Made by a program: the position numbers and the translations under genes. Source: Pseudomonas sp. MIACH (GTDB lineage Bacteria > Pseudomonadota > Gammaproteobacteria > Pseudomonadales > Pseudomonadaceae). Taken from it: a DNA stretch of 64,000 nt. The notes beneath the pieces are model-generated. The model did no database searches. It was not told the DNA's origin and was given only the letters and a program-made list of their open reading frames with translations. The stretch is taken from assembly GCF_001269925.1 (NCBI RefSeq), contig NZ_LHVO01000058.1, forward strand, positions 1 to 64,000. Reading direction: 5' to 3'. Below are positions 1-8,748 of this stretch, piece by piece; the stretch's first letter is position 1; each line of letters starts with the position of its first letter.

Positions 1-99
1 CCCCGCGTTGGGCTGCGCAGCAGCCCCAATAAGAGCACTGCAGTGTGCCAGACAGCTCCGGGGCTATGTTTTGGGGCTGCTTCGCAGCCCAACGCGGGG
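1..99. repeat. REPIN (inverted REP pair)
   Basis: Two 27-base arms at 1-27 and 73-99 are reverse complements of each other with one mismatch. Each arm contains its own small GC-rich hairpin (GGGCTGCGCAGCAGCCC). This is the architecture of a Pseudomonas REPIN, a mobile but non-autonomous palindromic repeat. No RAYT transposase is visible nearby. It lies beyond the 3' end of the efflux operon and could also stop transcription. Confidence 0.8.
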
Positions 100-140
100 C
101 AAGCCCGCTCGCCACAGGTGACGGGTTGCCCGTTCTGTCC

Positions 141-176
141 CTTAACTAACTGGCATTAGGGCTTGCCCCTCCCACA
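141..176. repeat. Single REP-like arm
   Basis: The sequence CTTAACTAACTGGCATTAGG followed by GCTTGCCCCTCCCACA matches one arm of the outer element seen at 45342-45378 and 45499-45535. Only one arm is present here, so it is a solitary or decayed copy. It lies just downstream of the efflux operon. Confidence 0.65.
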
Positions 177-202
177 CTTGATTGCATTTCAGTCTTTGCC
201 AA

Positions 203-1732
203 TCAGTGCCCCGAAGCAGCCGGCCCCGCTTTTGCGGTAAACGGCGGCTTCGCCAGCCACACCAGCAACATCAACCCCATGAACATCCACCCCAGCAACG
301 TGAAGTAATCCACGGTGGACATCATGTATGCCTGGCTGGTGAGGATCTGGTCCAGTTGCGCATAGGCCTTGTGCCCTGCCCCACCGAGCGCCTGCAGCGC
401 GTCGCGGGTGGCCGAGTCATAGGCGGTCATGTTCTCGCTCATGTACGCATGGTGCTGGTCCGCACGGCGAATCCAGATCCAGGTGGTCAGCGAGGCCGCA
501 AAGCTGCCGCCCAGGGTCCGCAGAAAGGTCGCAAGACCGGCACCGTCGGCAATCTGGTGCGGTGGCAGGTCGGACATCAGGATGCTCAAGGTCGGCATGA
601 AGAACAGCGCCACGCCAATCCCCATGAACAACTGCACCAAGGCGATGTGGGTGAAGTCCACCTCATTGGTGAAGCCCGCACGCATAAAGCAGCTCAAGCC
701 AATCGCCAGGAACGCCAGGCCCGCCAGCAGGCGCAGGTCGAACTTGTGCGCGTACTTGCCCACAAACGGTGACATCAGCACCGGCAGGATGCCGATCGGC
801 GCCACTGCCAGGCCGGCCCAGGTGGCGGTATAGCCCATCTGGGTTTGCAACCATTGCGGCAGGATCAGGTTGATGCCGAAGAAGCCCGCGTACCCCAGGA
901 TCAACACAATCGTGCCGATGCGAAAGTTGCGGTAGGCAAACAACCGCAGGTTAACCACCGGATGTTTGTCGGTCATTTCCCAGATGATGAACACCGCCAG
1001 GGCAATCACCGAAATCGCCGCGCCCACAATGATGAAGTTGGATTCGAACCAGTCCAGGTCGTTGCCCTTGTCGAGGATGATCTGCAGGGCACCGACACCG
1101 ACGATCAGGCTCAACAGCCCGACGTAATCCATCGGTTGGTAGCTGGTTTCCACCGGGCGTTTCTTGAGCTGCGAACGCACCACCATCACCGCAAAGATGC
1201 CGATGGGGACGTTGATAAAGAAGATCCACGGCCAGCTATAACTGTCCGTGATCCAGCCGCCGAGGATCGGCCCGGCAATCGGCGCCACCACCGTGACCAT
1301 CGCCAATAACGCCAGGGCCATGCCGCGCCTCGCCGGCGGGTAAACCGCGATCAGCAGGGTCTGGGTCATCGGGTATAGCGGCCCGGCCACCAGGCCTTGC
1401 AGCACCCGAAAGCCAATCAGTTCGGGCATCGAAGTGGAAATACCGCAAAGAAACGAAGCCAGCACAAACAGAATGGTGGCCCACAAAAACAGCTTCACTT
1501 CGCCAAAACGCCGGCTCAACCAACCGGTCAGCGGCAAGGCGATGGCGTTGCTCACCGCAAACGAGGTGATCACCCAGGTACCCTGCTCCGAACTCACGCC
1601 GAGGTTGCCGGAAATGGTCGGCAACGCCACGTTGGCAATGGTGGTGTCGAGCACCTGCATAAAGGTCGCCAGCGACAGGCCAATAGTGGCCATCAACAGG
1701 CTGGGCGGCGTGAAGGAGGCGTTATTGCTCAT
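203..1732 (-). CDS. emrB: DHA2-family MFS multidrug transporter (EmrB-like)
   Basis: Inner-membrane proton-driven drug exporter of 509 residues, the usual length for 14-helix DHA2 (EmrB/QacA) pumps. The N-terminus carries the family stretch VLDTTIANVALPTI (about residues 27-40). A motif-A-like loop GWLSRRFG lies near residue 70, and an antiporter motif-C-like APIAGPILGGW near residue 150. Its ATG overlaps the stop of the upstream HlyD-type adaptor gene (shared ATGA), and it is the last gene of a marR-OMF-emrA-emrB operon. The substrate cannot be read from the sequence. The efflux role is secure; the gene symbol is by family. Confidence 0.9.
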   Translation of the reverse strand: MSNNASFTPPSLLMATIGLSLATFMQVLDTTIANVALPTISGNLGVSSEQGTWVITSFAVSNAIALPLTGWLSRRFGEVKLFLWATILFVLASFLCGISTSMPELIGFRVLQGLVAGPLYPMTQTLLIAVYPPARRGMALALLAMVTVVAPIAGPILGGWITDSYSWPWIFFINVPIGIFAVMVVRSQLKKRPVETSYQPMDYVGLLSLIVGVGALQIILDKGNDLDWFESNFIIVGAAISVIALAVFIIWEMTDKHPVVNLRLFAYRNFRIGTIVLILGYAGFFGINLILPQWLQTQMGYTATWAGLAVAPIGILPVLMSPFVGKYAHKFDLRLLAGLAFLAIGLSCFMRAGFTNEVDFTHIALVQLFMGIGVALFFMPTLSILMSDLPPHQIADGAGLATFLRTLGGSFAASLTTWIWIRRADQHHAYMSENMTAYDSATRDALQALGGAGHKAYAQLDQILTSQAYMMSTVDYFTLLGWMFMGLMLLVWLAKPPFTAKAGPAASGH

Positions 1733-2931
1733 CAGCGTTGCACAGCCTTGGGCGCGGCGATGCTGTTGTCATGGATCAACTGGGTGATCATGGCGTCAGC
1801 CTCGGCCAATTGGCGGTCATACACATTGGTGGTGAACGAAGCCTTCTGCGGCGCCTGTTGCGCCAGCACCGGGCCGCTCTGGTCATGCAGGTCAACATTG
1901 ACGACGGTGCTCAAACCGACCCGCAGCGGGTGCTTGGCCAGCTCTTCGGCATTGATGTGGATGCGTACCGGCACCCGTTGCACGATCTTGATCCAGTTAC
2001 CGGTGGCGTTCTGCGCCGGCAGCAGGGCAAACGCACTGCCGGTACCGGCGCCGAGGCTATCCACGGTGCCGCTGTACTTCACATCGCTGCCATAGATGTC
2101 CGACTCGATGTCCACCGGCTGGCCAATGCGCATGTCGCGCAGCTGGGTTTCCTTGAAGTTGGCGTCGATCCACAGCTGGTTCAGCGGAATCACCGCCATC
2201 AGCGCAGTACCCGGCTGTACACGCTGGCCCAGTTGCACGGTGCGCTTGGCCACGTAGCCGGTGACCGGTGCGATCAAGGTGCTGCGGGCGTTGGTCAGGT
2301 AGGCCTGGCGCAGTTGCGCGGCGGCAGCCTGCACGTCCGGGTGGGACGAGATCACGGTGTCATCCACCAGCGCGTTGCTGGTCTTGAGTTGTTGCTCAAG
2401 GTTGGTCAGGGCGTTCTTGGCGGCGGTCAGGCTGTCACGGGCGTGGGACAGTTCTTCCTGGGAAATCGCGCCGCCCTGGGCCAGGGTCTTACGGCGGTTG
2501 AAGTTGTCCTGGGCGGTTTGCACATCGGCTTTCTGTGCGTTGACCTGGGCTTTCATGCCATCGACATTGCTGTACAAGCCCCGCACCTGGCGCACGGTGC
2601 GGGCCAGGTTGGCCTGGGCACTTTGCAGGCCGACGGCGGCGTCGTTGGGGTCGAAGTTGATCAGCACCTGGCCTTCGTGGACCAGGTCGCCATCGTCGGC
2701 GCCGATGCTGACCACGGTGCCGGTGACCAGCGGGGTGATTTCCACCACGTTGCCATTCACGTAGGCGTCGTCGGTGCTCTCGTTGAAGCGCCCGTAGAAT
2801 TCGTGCCAGGCCCATACGCCCACGACGCAGAGGATAACGATCAGTGCCAGGCCAATCAGCATGACTTTGCGTTTGCGTGGGTTGTTGTCTTTGGGTTGTT
2901 CTGTAGCGTTGGTGTTTTCGGCAGTGGCCAT
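1732..2931 (-). CDS. emrA: HlyD/EmrA-family periplasmic adaptor
   Basis: Membrane-fusion protein of 399 residues linking the inner-membrane pump to the outer-membrane channel. A charged N-terminal tail is followed by one transmembrane helix (about residues 24-45, LIGLALIVILCVVGVW). Next come the first half of a lipoyl/barrel domain (DDAYVNGNVVEITP), a long alpha-helical hairpin (about 115-215) and the second half-lipoyl motif (APVTGYVAKRTVQLGQRVQPG). It is translationally coupled to emrB and starts 15 bases after the OMF gene ends. Together the three proteins should form a tripartite export system. Confidence 0.92.
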   Translation of the reverse strand: MATAENTNATEQPKDNNPRKRKVMLIGLALIVILCVVGVWAWHEFYGRFNESTDDAYVNGNVVEITPLVTGTVVSIGADDGDLVHEGQVLINFDPNDAAVGLQSAQANLARTVRQVRGLYSNVDGMKAQVNAQKADVQTAQDNFNRRKTLAQGGAISQEELSHARDSLTAAKNALTNLEQQLKTSNALVDDTVISSHPDVQAAAAQLRQAYLTNARSTLIAPVTGYVAKRTVQLGQRVQPGTALMAVIPLNQLWIDANFKETQLRDMRIGQPVDIESDIYGSDVKYSGTVDSLGAGTGSAFALLPAQNATGNWIKIVQRVPVRIHINAEELAKHPLRVGLSTVVNVDLHDQSGPVLAQQAPQKASFTTNVYDRQLAEADAMITQLIHDNSIAAPKAVQR

Positions 2932-2946
2932 GACAAATACCTCAAA

Positions 2947-4398
2947 TTATTCCGTGCGAGTGGCTGGGGTGGTCGATGCCACGTTGTCGGCGTTGTATCC
3001 GCCACCCAGGGCCTGCATCAATTGAATCGACAGATCGATCTGCGCGGCATTCAGGCTTGCCAGCTGGCGCTGGGCCTGCAGCAATTGCTGCTCGATGCTG
3101 AGCACATCCAGGTAGTTACCGATCCCTGAGCTGTAGCGCTGCATGCCGGTGTCGTAAGACTGCTGGGCAATGTCCGCAGCATGTTGCTGGGCCTGGATCT
3201 GCCGACCGGTTTCGCGCAGTTGCGAAAGGGTGTTGCCGATATCGCCCAAGGCTTGCACCAGGGTTTTGTTGTACTGGGCCACGGCCAGGTCGTAGTCGGC
3301 ATCGCGAGCATCAAGGTCGGCGCGCAGGCGGCCGCCATCGAAGATCGGCAGCGAGATCGTCGGCGCAATATTGAAGAAGCGGCTGGCCGAGCCGAACATC
3401 GCATCCCCCAGCAACGACTCGGCCCCGGCGCTCGCGCTGAGGTTGAGGTTGGGGTAGAAGCGCGTCTTGCTGGCGGCAATGTCCTGACTGGCGGCCTCGA
3501 CTCTCCAACGCGCGGCGATCAGGTCCGGGCGGCGGCCCAGCAATTCGGCGGGCAACACCGACGGCACGGCGACAGCGGCGGGCTTCAACACATTCGGGCG
3601 GGCCAGTTCGCTGCCACGGTCCGGACCTTTGCCGAGCAATACGGCAAGGGCGATCTTGGCGCTCTGCAATTGTTTTTCGGCATCGATCAATTGCGACTGG
3701 GAGCTGGCTTCCAGGCTTTCGGTTTGCTGGTACTGGTAATGGCTGTCGATGCCCGAGTCGAGGCGGCGCTTGCTCAGGTCGAGCATTTGCCGAGTGCGCT
3801 TGAGGTCATCGGTGGCCAGGTCACGCACGATATGCGCCTGGCCCAGGTCGCTGTAAGCCTTGGCCACATTGGCAGCGAGGGTCAGGCGCGCGGCCTTTTG
3901 GTCGACTTCGGCGGCGCGGGCCTGGCCCAGCGCGGCTTCCCAGGCGGCGCGCTGGCCACCCCAGAGGTCGAAGTTGTAATTGAAGCTGGCGCCGATATTG
4001 CGCACGGTCGAATAGGCATCGCCCTCGCCGCGCGGGTCCTGGTCCTTGGCCAGGCGTGAACGGCTCACGCCGGCACTGGCATCCAGGGTCGGCATGCGCG
4101 CGGCATTCGCGGCATACGCGGCAGCTTCGGCCTGATGGGCGCGGGCACTGGCGACTTGCATGTCGGGACTGTTTTGCAGGGCTTCCTGGATCAGGCCGTC
4201 GAGCTGCGGGTCGCCGAGGCTTTTCCACCAGTCGGCGCTGGGCCAGGCGGCACTCGACAGGGTCACCCCGCTCAGGGATTTACCGGTTTGCAGGGTGTTG
4301 GCGTCGAGGCGCTTGCCTTGGGTGTCGAGGCCGCTGAAATTGGCGCAACCGGCCATGCTCATGGCCACGAGCACCAGGCAAAGGGCACGTGTGTTCAT
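2947..4398 (-). CDS. Outer-membrane efflux lipoprotein (NodT/OprM family)
   Basis: TolC-like outer-membrane channel of 483 residues. The N-terminus is a lipoprotein signal with lipobox MAGC (Cys at about residue 18), typical of NodT/OprM-type channels. Two tandem OEP repeats follow, the second containing the conserved LPAELLGRRPDLIAARWRVE segment (about residues 280-300). Its start codon overlaps the end of the marR gene by four bases, so it is the first structural gene of the efflux operon. Closest analogues are the channels that accompany EmrAB-type pumps. Confidence 0.92.
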   Translation of the reverse strand: MNTRALCLVLVAMSMAGCANFSGLDTQGKRLDANTLQTGKSLSGVTLSSAAWPSADWWKSLGDPQLDGLIQEALQNSPDMQVASARAHQAEAAAYAANAARMPTLDASAGVSRSRLAKDQDPRGEGDAYSTVRNIGASFNYNFDLWGGQRAAWEAALGQARAAEVDQKAARLTLAANVAKAYSDLGQAHIVRDLATDDLKRTRQMLDLSKRRLDSGIDSHYQYQQTESLEASSQSQLIDAEKQLQSAKIALAVLLGKGPDRGSELARPNVLKPAAVAVPSVLPAELLGRRPDLIAARWRVEAASQDIAASKTRFYPNLNLSASAGAESLLGDAMFGSASRFFNIAPTISLPIFDGGRLRADLDARDADYDLAVAQYNKTLVQALGDIGNTLSQLRETGRQIQAQQHAADIAQQSYDTGMQRYSSGIGNYLDVLSIEQQLLQAQRQLASLNAAQIDLSIQLMQALGGGYNADNVASTTPATRTE

Positions 4399-4868
4399 TC
4401 TTTACCTACCCGCTGCAGGGTGATGGGATCACCGGCAGCTATGAGAATTTTCTTGAGGATCCGTTCCAGGGTTTCCAGCTCGCCAGCCTCAAGTACGCCC
4501 GCCAGCTGGTTCAACGCCTGGGCGCCTATGTGCGGCAGCATGTCTGCCAGGCGCTGGCCGTCGGCGGTCAGGACCAGTTGCACCTGGCGGCGATCCTGCT
4601 CGGAGCGTTTACGGCCCAGCAGGCCTTTCTGCTCCAGCCGGTCGAGCATGCGGGTCATCGAACCGCTGTCCAGGGACAGGTTGCGGCACAGCTCCGCCGG
4701 GGTGTCGACGCCGAACTGGGCCATGATGATCAACACCTTGAACTGCGCGGCAGTGATGCCGTGGGGTTCCATGTGGGTGTCGATGATGCGGTCCTTAAGG
4801 AGCGCCGCGCGGCCCAGCAACAGGCCGAGGTGGCAGTTGTGGAAGTTTTCGGGGGTGAAGTGAGACAT
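4395..4868 (-). CDS. MarR-family repressor of the efflux operon
   Basis: Winged-helix regulator of 157 residues, normal for MarR. The recognition region reads TPAELCRNLSLDSGSMTRMLDRLEQKGLL (in part), and the wing carries RSEQDRRQVQLVLTADG. The ATG at 4868 has a good ribosome site (AAGGTGA) seven bases upstream. Two 14-base palindromes lie immediately upstream, which implies autoregulation and ligand-relieved repression of the whole marR-OMF-emrA-emrB unit. EmrR/MprA-type control is the obvious analogue; the inducer is unknown. Confidence 0.9.
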   Translation of the reverse strand: MSHFTPENFHNCHLGLLLGRAALLKDRIIDTHMEPHGITAAQFKVLIIMAQFGVDTPAELCRNLSLDSGSMTRMLDRLEQKGLLGRKRSEQDRRQVQLVLTADGQRLADMLPHIGAQALNQLAGVLEAGELETLERILKKILIAAGDPITLQRVGKE

Positions 4869-4884
4869 CGGAAGTCACCTTATT

Positions 4885-4931
4885 ACTGCCTAGGCAGTGA
4901 ATGTATGACGAGATGTTACTGCCTAGGCAGC
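4885..4931. promoter_or_regulatory. Twin MarR operators
   Basis: A perfect 14-base palindrome ACTGCCTAGGCAGT (4885-4898) is repeated as ACTGCCTAGGCAGC (4918-4931). The centres are 33 bases apart, about three helical turns, so two dimers would bind the same face of the helix. The pair sits 17-63 bases upstream of the marR start. Confidence 0.75.
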
Positions 4932-4965
4932 GAAAGTCAAATGGAATAATTAGCTTGCTTGCTAA

Positions 4966-5054
4966 TGTGGGAGGGGGCTTGCCCCCGATAGCGTTGGGTC
5001 AGTCACTGATGTGTTGACTGAACGACTGCTATCGGGGGCAAGCCCCCTCCCACA
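4966..5054. repeat. REPIN between marR and tamB
   Basis: Arms at 4966-4992 and 5028-5054 are exact inverted copies (TGTGGGAGGGGGCTTGCCCC followed by CGATAGC). Each has an internal GGGGGCTTGCCCCC hairpin, and a 35-base spacer separates them. It lies just past the end of tamB and may help terminate that transcript. Confidence 0.85.
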
Positions 5055-5073
5055 TTTTGTACTGCGAAAGGAT

Positions 5074-8000
5074 CTAGAAATCGCGTTTGTAGAAGATGTC
5101 GAGGGAGCTGGCCACGCCACTCGCCACTTCCAGGTAGACCTTCTTGCTCAGCAGGTAGCGCAAGGCGATGGTGCTGGCCGGTTCGAACACGCCTACCCCG
5201 TAACGCAGGCTGAGTTTCTCGGTGATCTTGCCGCTGGCCACCACCGCCGTGTTGTTGCCGCTGCCCTGGGTGTCGAGGTCGAAGTCGCGGATACCCAGCT
5301 TGTTGGCCAGATCCGACGTCACCCCGGCGCTGCCCATCAGGCCCAGGCCGAGGGCCGCCTGGGCGAGCATGTTGTTGTCTTCGCCGGTGGTGCTCAGTGG
5401 GCGCCCCAGTACCAGGTAGGACAGCGCCTGCTCCTGGCTCATGGCCGGTTCCGAGAAGATCTGCGTGGTGGGCTGCTCGGCGCTGCCGCTGAGGCGGATG
5501 CCGGCGACGACGTTATCGGTCTTGCGGATCGCTTCAATATCCAGGTAGGGCTGATCGAGCGGCCCGGCGAACAGCAGGCGTGCGCGGCGCACATCGAGCC
5601 GCTGGCCGTAGGCACGGTAGCGGCCGTCGTTGAGCCACAGTTCGCCACGGGTATCCAGGTTGTCGCCGATGTGCACATGGCCCTGCACCTTGGCGGTCAG
5701 GCCGAACCCCGAGAAGTTGAGCTGGTCTTCACCCACCGCCACGTCGATATCCATGGCCATGGCCATCGGCGGCTTGCCCTCTTCGGTCTGGCTGCCAACG
5801 ATCACTGTGTCATCCGAGACCTTGACGGTGGAGGGCGGCAGTTCCCGCACAGTGATATCACCACGCGGGATGCGCACCTTGCCGGCAATCGCCAGTTTGT
5901 CGTGCTTCAGGCTGATTTTCAGGTCGGGGGCCACTTCGAGCACCGCGTAGGGCTCCACCGTGACCGGCAACTGCGAACCTTGCAGGTTGAGGTCCACCAC
6001 CAGGGCCTGACCCCAATCGATCTGGCCCTTGAGGCTGCCCTGCCCGGCCTTGCCACTGCGCCATGCGCCATTGAGCTGCACGCTCTCACCGGCAATCAAC
6101 GCCTGCACGTTCAGGCCTTCAAGGCTGATGGGCAGTTCCGGCCCGGAGACTTCGCCGCCCACCAGGTTCACGTTGCCGTTGACCTGCGGCGCCAGCAGGC
6201 CACCGGAGATGCGGCCACTGCCGTTGAGCTTGCCGTTGAGTTTCTCCACCATCGGCACAAATGGCCGCGCCACTGCGAGATCAAGGCCGGTGAGGCTGAA
6301 ATTGCCGCTGATCGGCTTGTTTTTTGGCAGCGGGTTGATCTGCGCCTGCACCAGCAACTCGCCGAGCTTGCCGCCACGGAAGTTCAGCTGGGTATCGATA
6401 CGCTTGGGGTTGAGGGTGGTTTCCAACTTCAGGGTGTCGTAGGGAAAGTCCAGCCACTGGTCCTTGTCCTTGACGCGCAAGGTGCCGCCGCTGGCATCCA
6501 CCGCGACCACGCCTTTGGGGCCGCTGTCGGGCAAGTCCAGTTGTATGTCGGCGTTGAGCTTGCCCTGCCAGGCGAAGTCCTTGGGCAAAAACGCCGCGAG
6601 GCTGTCGATGGGGAATTGCTTGAGGTGGTAGCGCAATTTCGGTTCGGGCATCAGACGCTGGTCTTCACCGCACAGGCTGGCAGCGCCGGAGACCCAGCAG
6701 TGGGCCGCAAAGGTCAGCTTGCCGTCGGCCATGCGCTCGATTTTTGCCGGCGCTTGCAGCTTCCAGTCCTGGCCTCCGGCCTGCACATCACCACTGGCCA
6801 GGCGCCCGCGCCAGTTGCCTTTGTCGAGGTTGCCGTCCAAGGCCAGGGCCAGTTTGACCAAGGGGCCGGCCAGGTCGAGTTGGACCTTCTGGTTCCTGAT
6901 GTCGCCCTGGGCGCTGGCGGTGAGCGTGCCGACCTGGGTGTCGCCGCTTTGAATGCCGCTGCCCTTGAGGTCGATTTTCGCGCGCTGGGCACTGTCCAGG
7001 GTCGCGTCCAGGCTAAGGCTTTGCAGGCGATTATCGGCAAACGCCAGTTGCTGGCCCTTGAGGTCGAGTTTGCCTTGGGGCGCCTTGAGGCTGCCGGCCA
7101 CGTCGAGCCGACCATTCACCTGACCACGCAACTGCGGCCACAGCTGAGCCAGGCGTGCCAGCTTGATATCGATCTGCCCGGCCAGGCGTTGCTGCAGACT
7201 GCCGCTGCCGTTGATGCGGTTATCACCCAGGCGGATATCCAGGTTGGCCAGGGTCCATTGCTCGCCCGCGCCTTCGGCCTTGGCCGCCAGCACCGCAGTT
7301 TGCCCACGCAGGCGGCCCTTGAGGTCGAGGTCGGCGTTGAGTTTGAGCTGTTCGTTTTTGAACTCACCTTGGCTGCGCAAGGGGCCGGCCAGCGTGCCCG
7401 GCAACTCCGCCACCCAGTACGCCGGGTTCAGCGCCGACAGGTCCAACGCGGTATCCCAGGCAATGCCATCGGCGAACTTCAGGTTCAGATGGCCTTCGGC
7501 CTTGCCTTGGCCTGCGGTGAGTTTCAGTTCCGGCAGGAAGACTTGCGTAAGGTCGCCACTGAACGGCGTGACCACATTGAATTTGCCGGCCGGGCCGTCG
7601 AGGTCGGCCTTGAGGTTGCCGAGGTAGTTGCCGTCTTTGTAGGAGACTTCACCGTTGAAGGTGCGCAACACCACCTGTGGCTCGTCGATCACCGGATAGA
7701 GGCGATGCCAGGGGAAGTCCAGCCAGTCGATCTTGGCCTCGGCGCTGAAGCCTTGTTGCCAGTCCAACTGGGCCGTAAGTTTGAGGCTTTGGTTGGCATC
7801 GCCATGCAGATCGAGGTTGTCGATCTGCGCACCCTTGGCGTCGACTTTGCCTTTGAGCAACAACGCCACAGGGCTTTTTTGCGCAGGGAGTACGGCTTTG
7901 CCCGACAGCAGGTAACCGCTGCTGAGGTCACCCTTGGCCAGTAGCACCAATTCATTGAGTTGCAGCGTGTCCGGCAAGTCGGCGTCGGGTTTGAAGGCGT

Positions 8001-8748
8001 CGGACGTCACCAGCACCTGTGCGGGCAGGTTTTGCGCCAGTGGCTGCAACTCGGCAAGCAGTTTCCCAGGCAGGTAACCGTTGCTTTCACCATTGAGCGT
8101 GAGGGTCTTGAGCAAGTCGCCCTCGACCTTGAGCGCCACCGTCCACGGCGCGCCGCCCGGCGCGTAAGGCAGGCTCAGGTTACCGCTGGCGGTCAGCGGC
8201 CAGTCGCCGCTGGGTTGCAACAGGCCGTTCAGGTCCAGCACCAGGCCGTCCCGTTGCAGGTGCACCGCGTCAATCTGCAGGCCGGCGGCGGTCCAGTGCG
8301 CGGCCAGTTGCAGGCCCTTGAGTTGTTCGCTGCCGTTAAACAGCAGGCTGCCGACACGAACGTCGCCCAACTGAATGGAAACGGGCAACTTCAGATCCGG
8401 CAGCTGAATCGGCCCCTCGCTCTCTTCAGTGCTTGGCGCAAAGTCCAGGCTGACTTGCTCCACGTCCAAGCGATTGATGCACAGGGTCATGCGCAGCAGG
8501 CACGCCGGTGACCAGTCAAACGTCGGCGCATTGAGTTCGACGCGACTGCCGTCTTGCGCCCACAGCAGATGATCGGCGCTCCACTGGCCGCCCAAGCGGC
8601 CGTGGAAATTCTCCACGCTCAACCCCGGTACACGCTCCACGGCCCAGCGACTGCCCGCTTGGGTACCGAGTACTGCCCACAGTGCCAGTAACAACACGAC
8701 GAGGACGGCCACCAGAGCCACCCCCGCTATTTTCAAACCACGCATCAC
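5074..8748 (-). CDS. tamB: Translocation and assembly module subunit TamB
   Basis: Inner-membrane-anchored periplasmic AsmA-like protein of 1224 residues, the usual size for TamB. One N-terminal transmembrane helix (about residues 8-30, VALVAVLVVLLLALWAV) precedes a long beta-rich repeat region. The conserved C-terminal DUF490/TamB domain (about 880-1224) ends in a typical YLEVASGVASSLDIFYKRDF-like tail with terminal Phe. It partners TamA in building outer-membrane proteins or moving lipid across the periplasm. Its start overlaps the tamA stop by four bases, indicating translational coupling. Confidence 0.95.
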   Translation of the reverse strand: MMRGLKIAGVALVAVLVVLLLALWAVLGTQAGSRWAVERVPGLSVENFHGRLGGQWSADHLLWAQDGSRVELNAPTFDWSPACLLRMTLCINRLDVEQVSLDFAPSTEESEGPIQLPDLKLPVSIQLGDVRVGSLLFNGSEQLKGLQLAAHWTAAGLQIDAVHLQRDGLVLDLNGLLQPSGDWPLTASGNLSLPYAPGGAPWTVALKVEGDLLKTLTLNGESNGYLPGKLLAELQPLAQNLPAQVLVTSDAFKPDADLPDTLQLNELVLLAKGDLSSGYLLSGKAVLPAQKSPVALLLKGKVDAKGAQIDNLDLHGDANQSLKLTAQLDWQQGFSAEAKIDWLDFPWHRLYPVIDEPQVVLRTFNGEVSYKDGNYLGNLKADLDGPAGKFNVVTPFSGDLTQVFLPELKLTAGQGKAEGHLNLKFADGIAWDTALDLSALNPAYWVAELPGTLAGPLRSQGEFKNEQLKLNADLDLKGRLRGQTAVLAAKAEGAGEQWTLANLDIRLGDNRINGSGSLQQRLAGQIDIKLARLAQLWPQLRGQVNGRLDVAGSLKAPQGKLDLKGQQLAFADNRLQSLSLDATLDSAQRAKIDLKGSGIQSGDTQVGTLTASAQGDIRNQKVQLDLAGPLVKLALALDGNLDKGNWRGRLASGDVQAGGQDWKLQAPAKIERMADGKLTFAAHCWVSGAASLCGEDQRLMPEPKLRYHLKQFPIDSLAAFLPKDFAWQGKLNADIQLDLPDSGPKGVVAVDASGGTLRVKDKDQWLDFPYDTLKLETTLNPKRIDTQLNFRGGKLGELLVQAQINPLPKNKPISGNFSLTGLDLAVARPFVPMVEKLNGKLNGSGRISGGLLAPQVNGNVNLVGGEVSGPELPISLEGLNVQALIAGESVQLNGAWRSGKAGQGSLKGQIDWGQALVVDLNLQGSQLPVTVEPYAVLEVAPDLKISLKHDKLAIAGKVRIPRGDITVRELPPSTVKVSDDTVIVGSQTEEGKPPMAMAMDIDVAVGEDQLNFSGFGLTAKVQGHVHIGDNLDTRGELWLNDGRYRAYGQRLDVRRARLLFAGPLDQPYLDIEAIRKTDNVVAGIRLSGSAEQPTTQIFSEPAMSQEQALSYLVLGRPLSTTGEDNNMLAQAALGLGLMGSAGVTSDLANKLGIRDFDLDTQGSGNNTAVVASGKITEKLSLRYGVGVFEPASTIALRYLLSKKVYLEVASGVASSLDIFYKRDF

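Noticed and set aside
5011..7944. A 977-residue reading frame on the plus strand opposite tamB
   Set aside because: It is an antisense shadow of tamB; it is rich in His/Gln/Gly/Val without any domain, as expected from reading high-GC codons backwards.
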